Shown here in pieces: positions 22,138 through 32,263 of a DNA stretch of 64,000 nt. Source of the stretch: Armigeres subalbatus. Lineage: Eukaryota > Arthropoda > Insecta > Diptera > Culicidae. Below the pieces are notes generated by a model. The model searched no databases and had not been told where the DNA came from. It saw nothing but the letters and a program-made list of their open reading frames with translations. Each line of letters opens with the position of its first letter. Position 1 is the stretch's first letter. The stretch is taken from assembly GCF_024139115.2 (NCBI RefSeq), contig NC_085140.1, positions 332,813,953 through 332,877,952 of the forward strand. Direction: 5' to 3'. Made by a program: the position numbers and the translations under genes.

Positions 22138-22288
22138 TTTTATCTTTTTTATCTTTTATTGAGAGGGAAAAGCCAGCGGGAGTGGAGTTAAGAATGAATT
22201 TCACTCCTTCTCCCGTAGGCATAAAACCTCTTGTTTTTTCATATCAACAGTTTACAAACCAAATGATACATTCTTGGTGTTTTTTTTT
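22138..22288 (-). mobile_element. 3' end of a jockey-like element inserted in copy C
   Basis: The insert interrupts the GGGAACCTTCTTACGAACG sequence seen in copy B. TTCTT flanks both sides (22133-22137, 22289-22293). On the minus strand it contains TGTATCATTTGG, GAGGTTTTATGCC and GGCTTTTCCCTCTC and ends in an A-rich tail, matching the 3' region of the element at 9141-10531. Its stem CGGGAG/CTCCCG (22177-22182 with 22214-22219) replaces the CGTTTGAG stem of that element. Confidence 0.8.
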
Positions 22289-22308
22289 TTCTTACGAACG
22301 AGCGTGAG

Positions 22309-23960
22309 GTGGTTAAAAGGTGGCGGCAGCACTACGAAGAACACCTGAATGGCGATGTGGCAGACGAAGATGGCGGTATGGTGACTGACCTGGGAGAACG
22401 CGCGCAGGACATAATTTTACCGGCTCCGGATCTCCAGGAAATTCAGGAGGAGATTGGCCGGCTGAAGAATAACAAAGCCCCTGGGGTTGACCAACTACCA
22501 GGAGAGCTATTTAAACACGGTGATGAGGCACTGGCTAGAGCGCTGCACTGGTTCATTACCAAGATTTGGGAGGAGGAAGTTTTGCCGCAGGAGTGGATGG
22601 AAGGTGTCGTGTGACCCATCTACAAAAAGGGCGATAAGCTGGATTGTAGCAACTACCGCGCAATCACATTGCTGAACGCCGCTTACAAGGTACTCTCCCA
22701 AATTTTATGCCGACTAGCATCAATTGCAAGGGAGTTCGTGAGGCAGTACCAGGCGGGTTTTATGGGCGAACGCTCCACCACGGACCAGGTGTTCGCCATT
22801 CTCCAAGTACTGCAGAAATGCCGCGAATACAACGTGCCCATACATCATCTATTCATCGACTTCAAAGCCGCATATGATACAATCGCTCGGGACCAGCTGT
22901 GGCAGCTAATGCACGAACACAGATTTCCGGATAAACTGACATGGTTGATCAAAGTGACGATGGATCGGGTGATGTGATTAGTTCGAGATTCAGGGGCATT
23001 CTCGAGTCCCTTCGAAACGCGCAGAGGGTTACGGCAAGGTGATGGCCTTTCGTGTCTGCTATTCAACATCGCTTTGGAAGGGGTAATATGAAGAGCAGGG
23101 ATTACATGAGTGGTACAATTTTCAATAAGTCCGTCTAGCTATTTGGCTTCGCCGACGACGTAGATATTATGGCACGTAACTTTGAGAAGATGGAGGAATC
23201 CTACATCAGACGGAAGAGGGAAGCTAAGCGGATCGGACTTGTCATCAACACGTCGAAGACGAAGTACATGATAGGAAGAGGTTCAAGAGAAGACAATGTT
23301 AACCACCCACCGCGAGTTTGCATCGGTGGTGACGAAATCGAGGTGGTAGAAGAATTTGTGTACTTGGGCTCACTGGTGACTGCCAAAAATGATACCAGCA
23401 GAGAAATTCGGAGACGCATAGTTGCTGGAAATCGTACGTACTTTGGACTCCGTAAGACGCTCCGATCGAATAGAGTTCGCCGCCGTACCAAACTGACTAT
23501 CTACAAAACGCTTATTAGACCGGTAATTCTCTACGGACACGAGACCTGGACGATGCTCGTGGAGGACCAACGCGCACTTGCAGTTTTCGAAAGGAAAGTG
23601 CTGCGTACCATCTATGGTCGGGTGCAGATGACGGACGCTGCGTGGAGGAGGCGAATGAACCACGAGTTGCACGAGCTGCTGGGAGAACCATCCACCGTTC
23701 ACATCGCGAAAATCGGACGACTGTGGTGGGCCGGGCACGTAGCCAGATTGTCGGACAGTAACCCGGATAAGATGGTTCTCGACAACGATCCGACGGGCAC
23801 AAGAAGGCGAGGTGCGCAGCAGGCAAAGTAGATCGATCGGGTGGAAGATGACTTGCGGACCCTTCGTAGACTGCATGGTTGGCGACGTGTAGCCATGGAC
23901 CGAGCCGAATAGAGAAGACTCTTATATACCGCACAGGCCACTTCGGCCTTAGTCTGAACA
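22309..23960 (+). pseudogene. RT and C-terminal region of copy C
   Basis: Blocks in order are NNKAPGVDQLPGEL, (stop) PIYKKGDKLD, NYRAITLLNAAYKVL, FIDFKAAYDTIARDQLWQL, (stop) GLRQGD, FADDVDIMAR near 23150, KTKYMIGRG, FVYLGSLV, LYGHETWT, WAGHVARLSD, RRGAQQAK (stop), then DLRTLRRLHGW. These are the same motifs as copy B with at least five stops. Catalytic aspartates remain legible. Confidence 0.85.
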
Positions 23961-23973
23961 AATATTTAAATAA

Positions 23974-24085
23974 ATATCTGTAAATAAGCATTAGACTGGA
24001 ACCTAGCGGGACATCGCAGCAGAGGCAGACCCAGATGCTAAAAGAAGTCGACCGAAATCTAACCTGGCAACAGTTTAAGGTCTAA
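23974..24085 (+). mobile_element. RTE-like retrotransposon fragment, right part
   Basis: It begins with ICK-stop-ALDWNLAGHRSRGRPR and then a degenerate TWQQ-like motif. This is the C-terminal signature of RTE-type elements (QALDWNPxGxRxRGRPR). It continues the fragment at 20515-20861. Confidence 0.8.
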
Positions 24086-25044
24086 GGGAAGGGTTTTTCG
24101 TTAAAAATGCACGTGTTAGAACTCTCTGAGAGCGAAAATTAACCAATTCAGTACGCCAGAATGACGCTGTCAGTGTCGCCAAAATAATTTCATCATTATG
24201 CAGTTTACAATTGCTTTAGAATTTGCCGTAAATGGAGAACAAAAGGAATTGACAACAATGGAAAAGAAATACAATAAGGAAATCAAAATAAACAAACTTT
24301 TGGTTTTGGAAAATGAAAATATGAGCCGTTTAGCACATTAGAAAATATCGTGAGAGAATTTCTGTACAAGGATTCCACATAAGCTTTGAAAAGGATTGGG
24401 GTAAAAACCATGGTGCTGGTGTAAATAAGACAAATAAGACATGATATTTGGAAGATTTTGTACCAAATTAATTTGGCTGCACTGGCGACCACCTCGTCAG
24501 AGAAACTAACTAAAAAACAACAAGGCATTCTCAATTGAGTTGTCACATCCTAGCCTAGCTAAGTAGGTCCTCGTTTGCGGGGGAGGTTCCAACATTAGGG
24601 AACTCCCCGTCAGAGTAGGATTCATCCATCGCCAGGGACTATACGGGTATCAGTAATCTATGCGAGAGAAGAATGGCTCGACGGGCTAGAGAAACTGGCA
24701 GGGGGCAAGAAGAGAGCCAAACGTCCCAAGAAGTGTTGCACGAAGGAAATCTAAAGGGCTCAAACGGAACGATGCTAGTCATAACGGAGAATGTACACAG
24801 TTTGTTAATTTGAAAAGTTGAATGTAAAGAGCCTAGCTTCCTAAGTAGTATCAAAAAGTAGACCCAGGAGGATCTAGGCTGAAACCCATGGTTTTTCTTG
24901 AATGAGTCCCGAGAAGCACAAGTAATACAAAAATGATTGCAGTCACACATTAGTTACAGTAACCTATGTGGAACACTTGTGCTGCTATTTGTGTTTCCTA
25001 GTAGGTATCTCTTTAATGACGAGTCCAACACAGCCCCTTAGAGT
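24086..25044. other. Intronic DNA, nothing recognised
   Basis: No domain or repeat boundary identified. A patch at 24555-24730 is more GC-balanced but shows no protein signature that I know. Confidence 0.4.
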
Positions 25045-25774
25045 CACAGTGGGCCACGTCGTGGAATTAGGAAACAAATATTTTCACCATAATGATATTT
25101 TTTTAGGATCAAAGTGTCTTCAACAAAGTCAAAGCTTATTATTTAAGCTTTATTTTGAAGTTTGTTGCAATAGGGTGGCCCCACTACATTTTGAGATAAA
25201 TTTTTTAACTTCTATATTTCTAATTTTAGCATTGTACGATGTTCTAGAAAGTTGTTCCTTATTTAATTTTGAGGCACTTTGCTGAAGAAACCATTTTTGT
25301 ACGTCGTTTGTATCATTTGTTATGATAATTTTAAATAATTATGTTAGGGTGACCCTAAGAAAATCAATATTTGAATTGTAACTTTTTAGTTTTAATTTTT
25401 ATCGAATTGACGTCTTCTACAAAGTTCTAGAGCATAAAAAATGCACGTTTTGGTTACATAACCAAGTAGATTCATTGGTGGATTGTAGAGATATCACTGT
25501 TTTTCTTGAAAAAATCGTTGTTTTCAAATGCCTGTATTTTTGAATGGGGGAAAAAGGGGGATCCATTTTTCCCTGGGTTAGACAGAGGAAGGGCTAAGGA
25601 TTGCTCTGCATATTTTAATATTGGGGAATTTGAGGGTTTTCCACCATTTAAAAAAAATGACTTTCTGTACGAGGAAATCTCGCTTTGCCTTGCTGAAGAC
25701 ACTTTGATCCTAAAATATTATCATTATGGTGAAAATATTTTTTTCCTCCTAATTTTACGACGTGGCCCAATGTG
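25045..25774. mobile_element. Foldback element, about 730 bp
   Basis: The left arm, starting CACAGTGGGCCACGTCGT, and the right arm, ending with the inverse of CACATTGGGCCACGTCGT, stay complementary for roughly 85-95 bp (through AGGATCAAAGTGTCTTCA). GAGT stands on both sides (25041-25044, 25775-25778). The interior is AT-rich without a transposase frame. Confidence 0.75.
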
Positions 25775-25910
25775 GAGTGTGGGAGAGTTGGCAACCTCAT
25801 GGGCGTTGGGGACTAGTGCGTAAAGCATTATATCTTGTAGAACAAATAAAAAGACCCAAAAGTATGTGGGTTGGATATCATCAACACAATGAATATCTTA
25901 ACCTAACACA

Positions 25911-26083
25911 AACGCTCTACCACGGATCAGGTATTCGCCATACGCCCGATATTGCAGAAATGTCAAGAATACAACGTGCCCACGCATCAGCTTTTTATCG
26001 ACTACAAAGCCACATATGATACAATCGGTCGAGACCATAATTAAGGCAACTAATGCAAGATCACCATTTCCCGAATCAACTTT
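25911..26083 (+). mobile_element. EN-RT fragment E (RT motif region)
   Basis: It encodes STTDQVFAIRPILQKCQEYN, then VPTHQLFIDYKATYDTIGRD, matching residues about 283-323 of the copy B polyprotein, and then degenerates. No catalytic FADD. This short scrap lies on the strand opposite the host gene, within its intron. Confidence 0.85.
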
Positions 26084-27100
26084 ATTGCTACTCCAACTAG
26101 TTGGTAGATTCCGCAGAGACTAATCATCAAACACAAATTTGAATCTTCCCAGTACATTCCCAAGTCCAGTAGCAATGTGAATTTTTTTACCAGAAAGCTA
26201 CATCTTTAGCACTTTAACGCTTAAACTAGCTTGAAACTGGACCACTCCGGATTTTCCAGGTGTTTGTGTATAATATTTTACCTTTTTTCGAAAAATATAA
26301 ATAACGTGACGTTTTTTTATTGCAATCAACTACACTTTGATCAAACTTGCAAACAATTTTATTTCCAAGCACTAGAGTCATGCTAGCGGCTCGTGATGGG
26401 AGTACCAGTTTACTTTTAGTCAGCTTTTATTGCAAATTTTCGTAAACATACGCAATAATATCTAATGTGTGAAGAATGTGTGTGTTACTGTTTTCATCAA
26501 TGAGTGTTTCATCTCACGCTTGATTTGAATCATGAGCCCATGAGATTTTGAGTTTTTCACAACACTGATTACTAATCGCTAAATGCATTCACGTTCCGGA
26601 TTGGGGGTTTGAAAAGCAATCTTTGTGTCTCAGCAGTACCAATTTAGCAAGATGTCATTTTTTTTTGGGTACAAAGGTACATCCTTCACCATTTGTCGAT
26701 CTGGAAGATTCAATGATCTGAGATTCAGGACGGTTTAGAAAACATAAAACTATGTGATACGTAGTTTGAAAAAAATATTAATGAAATCATTTCAACTCAA
26801 CGGAATCTGGTTTGGAAAATCTAATGGTCTGAATTTCAGGACGTTTTGAAAATTTTAGTAGATCTGGAGTAGCTTGAAACAGTAATGAATCTAAAAATAT
26901 TATGTCAAACACTTCGTGATGTTTATCGGTGCAATGGCATACCGTTCAAGAATTAGTTGGTCAAGTGGATCTAAATTCCAGAACGTTTTAGGCAACCTGA
27001 AAGGTTTAAACTGTTCTCCAGAGCAGACTGATCTAGTACATGACATGATAACTATTCAGCAGTTTATTGGATAACAATTAAAATATAATGATTGACGTAC
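26084..27100. other. Intronic DNA next to the first coding exon
   Basis: AT-rich. No repeat ends, RNA gene or coding signature recognised. Confidence 0.5.
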
Positions 27101-27775
27101 CTGTAACCCTTCGATCATCAGCTTCAGCACTTTGGGATTCAAATTGGACGACTGTCGAAAAGTGAAGTTCGTCCAATCCACAATCGCTATGAACCCGTTC
27201 GCTTGATTTTGTTTATCTTCCAGTAGCTTCTCCAGCGACAGTAACATCGCTCTGTAAACCGTGACTAGTGAGTACGACGAGTAATCCCAATTACCAGCCA
27301 AAAATATCAACACTTTCCTACCCCTTCGATCCCTGTTCGGCAGCACACCAGGAAACCCATCCCGCAAAGCTAACTGAATATTTTCATCCAACACTGATAA
27401 CCTCTGCAGCAGAGGACCGTTTCGTTGTCGATAAGCATGGTAATTAATCACTAACTGAAAGGCGTCATCCACATTGAACTTTCGCGCGTAAAGAAATCTT
27501 AGCAGGAACTCGTCATCCTGAAAACACGACTTATCCTTAAGAGCGTAATCTATGCTGGCTCCAATGAGCTCCTTCAGGGCTTTCAGGGCCCTACTTCTGT
27601 CGGTGGGTTCATTTTTGTTATACCCCTTGAGATCGGATATGGTAAGATTATGTCGAAAGCGGTTGTTCGACCACTCGAAATCACAGATGTCGGACATGAT
27701 TGTGCTCTTCTGGTGCTCTTCTTCGCACCACTTGCCACTCGTCACTGCGGACGATTTTGCCTGCCCCCTTATCAT
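27101..27775 (-). CDS. CRAL-TRIO lipid-binding protein (clavesin/RLBP1-like), first coding exon
   Basis: This exon of 225 codons starts at ATG 27775. A second in-frame ATG at 27697 (MSDICDFEW) has an A at -3 and may be the real start, giving about 358 rather than 384 residues overall. Numbered from 27775, residues about 60-118 form the CRAL-TRIO N-terminal helical domain (DDEFLLRFLYARKF at 87-100). The lipid-binding domain begins near 138 (GFPGVLPNRDRRGRKVLIF, AIVDWTNFTF, LNPKVLKLMIEGLQ). Translation into the intron gives VRQSLYF, so the exon ends at CAG/GTACGT (27101). Relatives carry small hydrophobic ligands such as retinoids, tocopherol or phosphoinositides in the cytoplasm and on endosomes; the ligand here cannot be read from sequence. 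Confidence 0.93.
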
Positions 27776-29475
27776 CAATCACTAATCCTTCACTAATTTG
27801 ATTACAACCGCGTGCACACTTTATCACTCGACACCATCGATCATTATCTCTGTCTGCCGGTCCGGTCGTAGGTTTTTATCCAGCGAGACGAAAATACGTG
27901 TTTGTTTTCTAGAATCGGTACCTTTCTGTCACCTCTCACTTTTGGCGTGTTACACAAACCAATGAGCACCTCAAGTCCATGATGCCGTTCTTTATGGCCA
28001 GCCAAGGTGCACACCGACCCCGCTTATGGGTTTGGTTTACGTGGTAGTCTAATTTTTTCCTGCTATCTAAACGTCGTCAGCGGTGTGTTAAATGCTTTAT
28101 CCACGATTACTGCGAACCTGCCCGTAGAGAAGCTTTTTACACTTTTGGTGAAATCAGCGTGAGGCGTTGGGTTCATTTGGGTGGGGATTAAGAATCAGAT
28201 TTATTCCTGGAAATGAATAAGCGTAAATGGAAATATCGTTAATAAATGTTTTCACTAGAATTGTCTGATGTAAATAATAATTGTGTGCATATCATTTGAT
28301 AAGTTAGGCCAATCACGAATAAAAGAATAGGTGACGTATGATCACAAACATCTTCTCTCGTCTTGAAATATCTCTTAAGAATCAATTATTTGGAACCCCT
28401 TCCCCCAAGATCAGTAATGGTAGTAAATGATTAAAATTCTATATCTACTACTCTTCGCATTTCAAACAAGCTGTGAATATTATTAACTTGATCGACCAAT
28501 TAAATCAATCTACCCTGGAATATCCCAAATTAGCTAGAAATAAAACATATGATAACAAAAAAAGAACCGTACAACCATGACCGGCAGATGATACAAGAAG
28601 CAATTCCAATTATTTCAAGCGAAAGTTATTGGAGCAAGAATGGAAAAACACAAACAGAAAGCGTATATGCAAAGCAGAAAGCATTTTAAGAATTTGACTC
28701 CACTTCGCTGCGTTTGAAAACCACGTCGCCGCGCCGATCGCTATACGGTGTTCTGTTGTTTGCCAGCGCGGCTTTCCGATTCTACACTACTGGGACTGTT
28801 CACCGGTTAACTGCGACGAGGTATATTATGCTGCGATTATTGCCGTTGGTTTGACCATGGTTGGATGAGCTGCTCGCTCTCCGAGGCCGTCAATGACCGT
28901 ATTCATAGAAGCAGCTGCCACCAGCAACCATCATCAGCCTCACCACTTTTCCCCATTATCTGCGTGCAAGCTCGCTGACTCAGCAGCCCACATGTGATGT
29001 ATCTTTCTGTGTTTGTTTGTAGAGCACTCGGTTCATTTATATTTGCTTTTCGCTGACTTTTTCAGTTAATAATGGTAAATGTAAATATTTTGCCGGCGTT
29101 TTCTTGATACCTTGTTCATGCCAAGAGAAATGGTTGAGTGTAAATTACAAAACGTGCTGAGGCTGAAGCACATATATACCGTTTTAGATAAAGCATGTAA
29201 TTCCAGTTCTAGTTAGGCCTATGTTTGCATCATAGCTATGTCTCCAACTTACGTATCATTGGATTTGACACCAATGTTTTATTCTCCATAGATATTTATT
29301 TAGCGCTTTCAGAGTCTAATCTATTACATACACACCCAGGTTTTTTACACTTTTTGTTTTAGTCTATTCAGATCTTTAGCGTCAATGAAACAATGAGCTA
29401 ACGCTACGAAAAAAGTCACGAACATTCAAAGAAAATTCAGGTGGTATTTAAAAATCTGTGAAAGCTTAGGTTAAA
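27776..29475. promoter_or_regulatory. 5' flank of the CRAL-TRIO gene
   Basis: Non-coding and more GC-balanced close to the gene. On the minus strand GATAAAAACC (27880-27871) is a possible TATA-like box about 105 nt before the first ATG. No initiator can be called with certainty. The rest shows no repeat or gene that I recognise. Confidence 0.3.
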
Positions 29476-29487
29476 CAAGAAATTAAT

Positions 29488-29770
29488 CACTTGTCATAAG
29501 ACGAGTTTATACAATCCCATTGAATTCCACCACTTAATTGTATCTTGACAGAAACGTATTTCGACCTCAACAGTAAGGGCGTCTTCAGTGTCTCGTACTT
29601 GACTCGACTTGACTAAGTCAAGTACGAGACACTGAAGACGGCCTTACTGTTGAGGTCGAAATACGTATCTGTCAAGATACAATTGAGTGGTGGAATTCAA
29701 TGGGATTGTATAAACTCGTCTTATGACAAGTGAAGACATTCCACTAAAAAGCTCAAAATAATTTTCTTAT
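29488..29770 (+). mobile_element. Palindromic retroelement-like repeat with 12-bp duplication and hammerhead-like core
   Basis: The segment 29488-29732 is an almost perfect inverted repeat with arms of about 110 bp, and it is followed by a unique tail to 29770. CAAGAAATTAAT flanks it at 29476-29487 and 29771-29782. Two other copies (41391-41490 and 42132-42266) share the same 3' tail but start at different points, as retroelements do. In the right arm CTGAAGA, one C, a GGCC/GGTC stem and GAAA lie in hammerhead core order. Confidence 0.75.
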
Positions 29771-29782
29771 CAAGAAATTAAT

Positions 29783-30282
29783 GAATTCCAACCGTGTATT
29801 ATTGCCGATGAAGGCTATGCATGTAATTCATTGTTCTAGGCTAGATGTACCAGTTGTGGCTATAGCACCAGTTGTCGCACTAGTGCTTTATATGTCGATT
29901 ATATGTGATACGATAACACCTTTGATCTCCTCCAAAACAAGCAAATCATAATTGTAAAAATTGATTTTGCTTAATTTTTGACGTCCTTTGCACCAGTTGT
30001 CGCACTAGTGGTCCCTATTTGGCCAATATTATACGAAAACAATGGGATTTGCCAAATAAGGAACCAAAATTAAGAATAGTGCCACAACTGGTGCATGCGT
30101 TCCTATTATGGATTAATCAATTTTGAGGATTATAACAAATTTTATTGTGGTTTTCACAGCTGTTCTAAGGAGCAGGAAGTAAAACCTTTCGCTTGATATA
30201 TAAATACCACCCACATGTCTTTTACTTATTTTCTAAAAAATAGTTGTTCTTAAGTATGGCGACAATTGGTACACCCACCCTA
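29783..30282. repeat. Short dispersed CACCAGTTGTCGCACTAGTG words
   Basis: The word CACCAGTTGTCGCACTAGTG is found at about 29868 and 29991, and a partial inverse, AGTGCCACAACTGGTGCA, at about 30077. Otherwise AT-rich with no gene. Confidence 0.5.
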
Positions 30283-30837
30283 CAGTGACCTGCATAATAA
30301 AAAGCCCACTTGCCATTTTTCATACAAAATGGTCAATTTTGGAGATCTCGATTGCGTGTGAACCAATTTGGCTGAAATTTGACCAGAGCTCAGATATAAC
30401 TTGAATTTTACCACACCTAAGTTTCGAGCATATTGATTCATAGAATAAAAAATTATCGCGGTAATACCAAAAGGTTTTTTTTTTGGTAAAAAATTGATTT
30501 TATAATATCTTGAAAACTACAACTCTTAGTGTACAAGTATATTCCGCAAACTTTTTTGTATTGCAAAGCAACGCGTTTTTGCTGAATAAGCCATCAGTTT
30601 GCAACCTATAGAATTCAAGATATTTAAAAAATAAATTTTTGCCAAAAAATTACCGCAATAATTTTTTACCCTATGAATCAATATGCTCGAAACTTAGGTG
30701 TGGTAAAATTCAAGTTATATCTGAGCTCTGATCAAATTTCAGCCAAATTGGTTCACACGCAATCGAGATCGAGATCTCTAAGGTTGACTATTTTGTATGG
30801 AAAACGGCGAGTGGGCTTTTTATTATGCCGTTCAGTG
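30283..30837. mobile_element. Foldback element, 555 bp, TA duplication
   Basis: The left end CAGTGACCTGCATAATAAAA and right end (inverse of CACTGAACGGCATAATAAAA) continue as complementary arms of about 185 bp through GGCTGAAATTTGA and CACACCTAAGTTTCGAGC. TA precedes and follows (30281-30282, 30838-30839). The interior has no transposase. Confidence 0.85.
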
Positions 30838-31029
30838 TATATACATTTGTAATTTGCATGATGTTATATATCATTACGTTTTTTTTTACAAAATACGGAA
30901 TTGTCCGTCAGGAATTCAAGTAATAACTCCGAAGACGCTTTTGGGAGTTTCTACTGGAGGATTCCTTATTTTCGTTTTTCTCCTTGGATTGGTTTGAAAA
31001 TCCCTCCGAGAATGTGTACTTCCAGCAGG

Positions 31030-32045
31030 CATCTGTGATTTTTTCCAGGAATTTCAACTTCTTAAAGAGCTCCTTCGAGGAATTCGTTCAGGAGTTTATT
31101 CAAAAATTTCTCCATCTGCATACCTGAATACCAGGAATGCCTAAGAGAATTTGTCCAGAAATTCTATCGCAAATTTCTACAGTAAATTATTAATGAAATC
31201 CTTCGGGAAATACTTTGAGATTTCTTCAGGAGCTAACAGATGGAATCTACGGGAGCATTTCTAAAGGAATCTTCGGAGGAAGTTATCTGAGAATTCTTCT
31301 AGGAAATTACTTGAAGAATTTTTGGAAGGTATTTCCGGGAAATTTTAGGAGACTTTCCAGAGGAATTTTCGTAGAAATGCATGCATAAATTCAGAAAATT
31401 ATTGGATGGGACATTGCGAAGAAAATCTTGATGATTTCTGAAGGGTTCTAGGGGAATTTTCTGGCACATTTCCATGTTAATTTTTGGAAGAAGTTCTGGC
31501 GGAAATTTTGGAGGGATTCCCAAGTTGATATCTAGCAAAACATCGCGAATAGTTCTGGAGGAATTTTGAAGAGAATTTCTGGTAAAATTAATGAGGGAAC
31601 TCCTGGGGAAGTTCCCGAGGAAACTTCATATGCATTTCCTGAAGAAGTTTTCAAAAGCATTGCGGAAGAATTCTTGAAAACAATAACCATTAAATTTCTC
31701 TGAGAATTCCCAGAAGCCGCTCTAGGGAATTCCCGGAGGAAGTATTGGAAAGTTTACGACAGAGTTCTTGAAGAATTTTCGGTGAAATTCCTGCCTTCCT
31801 TCCTTCGGAGGAAATCCTGTGGAAATTTCCTGAGCATTTCTTGAAGGAATTTTTAAATGGTTTCTTGGGGAAATTTCCGGAGGAAATCCTTGGGGAATTC
31901 CTGGAAGAACGACTGGGACGAAAGATGGAATTTCCGGATGAATACATGGGAGAAGTTTAGGAGGAATTCTTGTGGGAGTTTCCAAGGGTATTTCCGGAGG
32001 AACTATTTGAGGAATTTCTGGAGGAATTCCTGTGGAAGTTGTCGG
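31030..32045 (+). repeat. Degenerate GGAATTTCTGGAGGAATTCC array
   Basis: About 1 kb of loosely repeated purine-rich words such as GGAATTTC, GGAGGAATTC and CTGGAAGAA, with no fixed period. The same kind of sequence, inverted or diverged, occurs at 37740-39120, 42700-43600 and 47600-47960. Frames of up to about 115 codons inside it arise from the absence of stops in the repeated words. Confidence 0.8.
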
Positions 32046-32263
32046 AGTTCAACCCTTCATTCAACCCTTCTTCCTTCTTTTTTATGTAACCTTCTTTTTT
32101 CCTTCATTCTTTTTCTTTCTTCATGCCTTTCTTATATACGAAGTATACGTAAAGGCTATATGTTCGCTCCAACACCATTTTTTTGTAGGATGCTCGGAGA
32201 CCCATAGTGTTATATACCGATCAAATCAGTTCGACGAATTGAGGTGATGTCTGTGTGTGTATG

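Larger units (their letters stand above)
20862..23973 (+). mobile_element. Non-LTR retrotransposon copy C, near full length, nested in the RTE-like fragment
   Basis: At about 3.1 kb this is the most complete copy of the family. It holds a 5' region (20862-21250), endonuclease (about 21250-21700), linker, RT (22309-23250) and the C-terminal tail to QATSALV near 23955. ATATCTG flanks it at 20855-20861 and 23974-23980. Skipping it makes the RTE-like host read ICK-stop-ALDW, the expected RTE order, which supports these boundaries. It carries many stops and frameshifts plus a 151-bp insertion at 22138-22288. Confidence 0.85.
18410..27100 (-). other. Intron of about 8.7 kb in the CRAL-TRIO gene
   Basis: It is bounded on the minus strand by CAG/GTACGT at 27101/27100 and a pyrimidine tract plus AG at 18411-18410. 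It contains a SINE, two foldback elements, an RTE-like fragment, EN-RT copy C, and fragment E, all non-coding for the host. No further exon is needed, since the two exon ends are adjacent in the protein family (LQ then D/DSFPxRFKAIH in vertebrate relatives). Confidence 0.85.
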
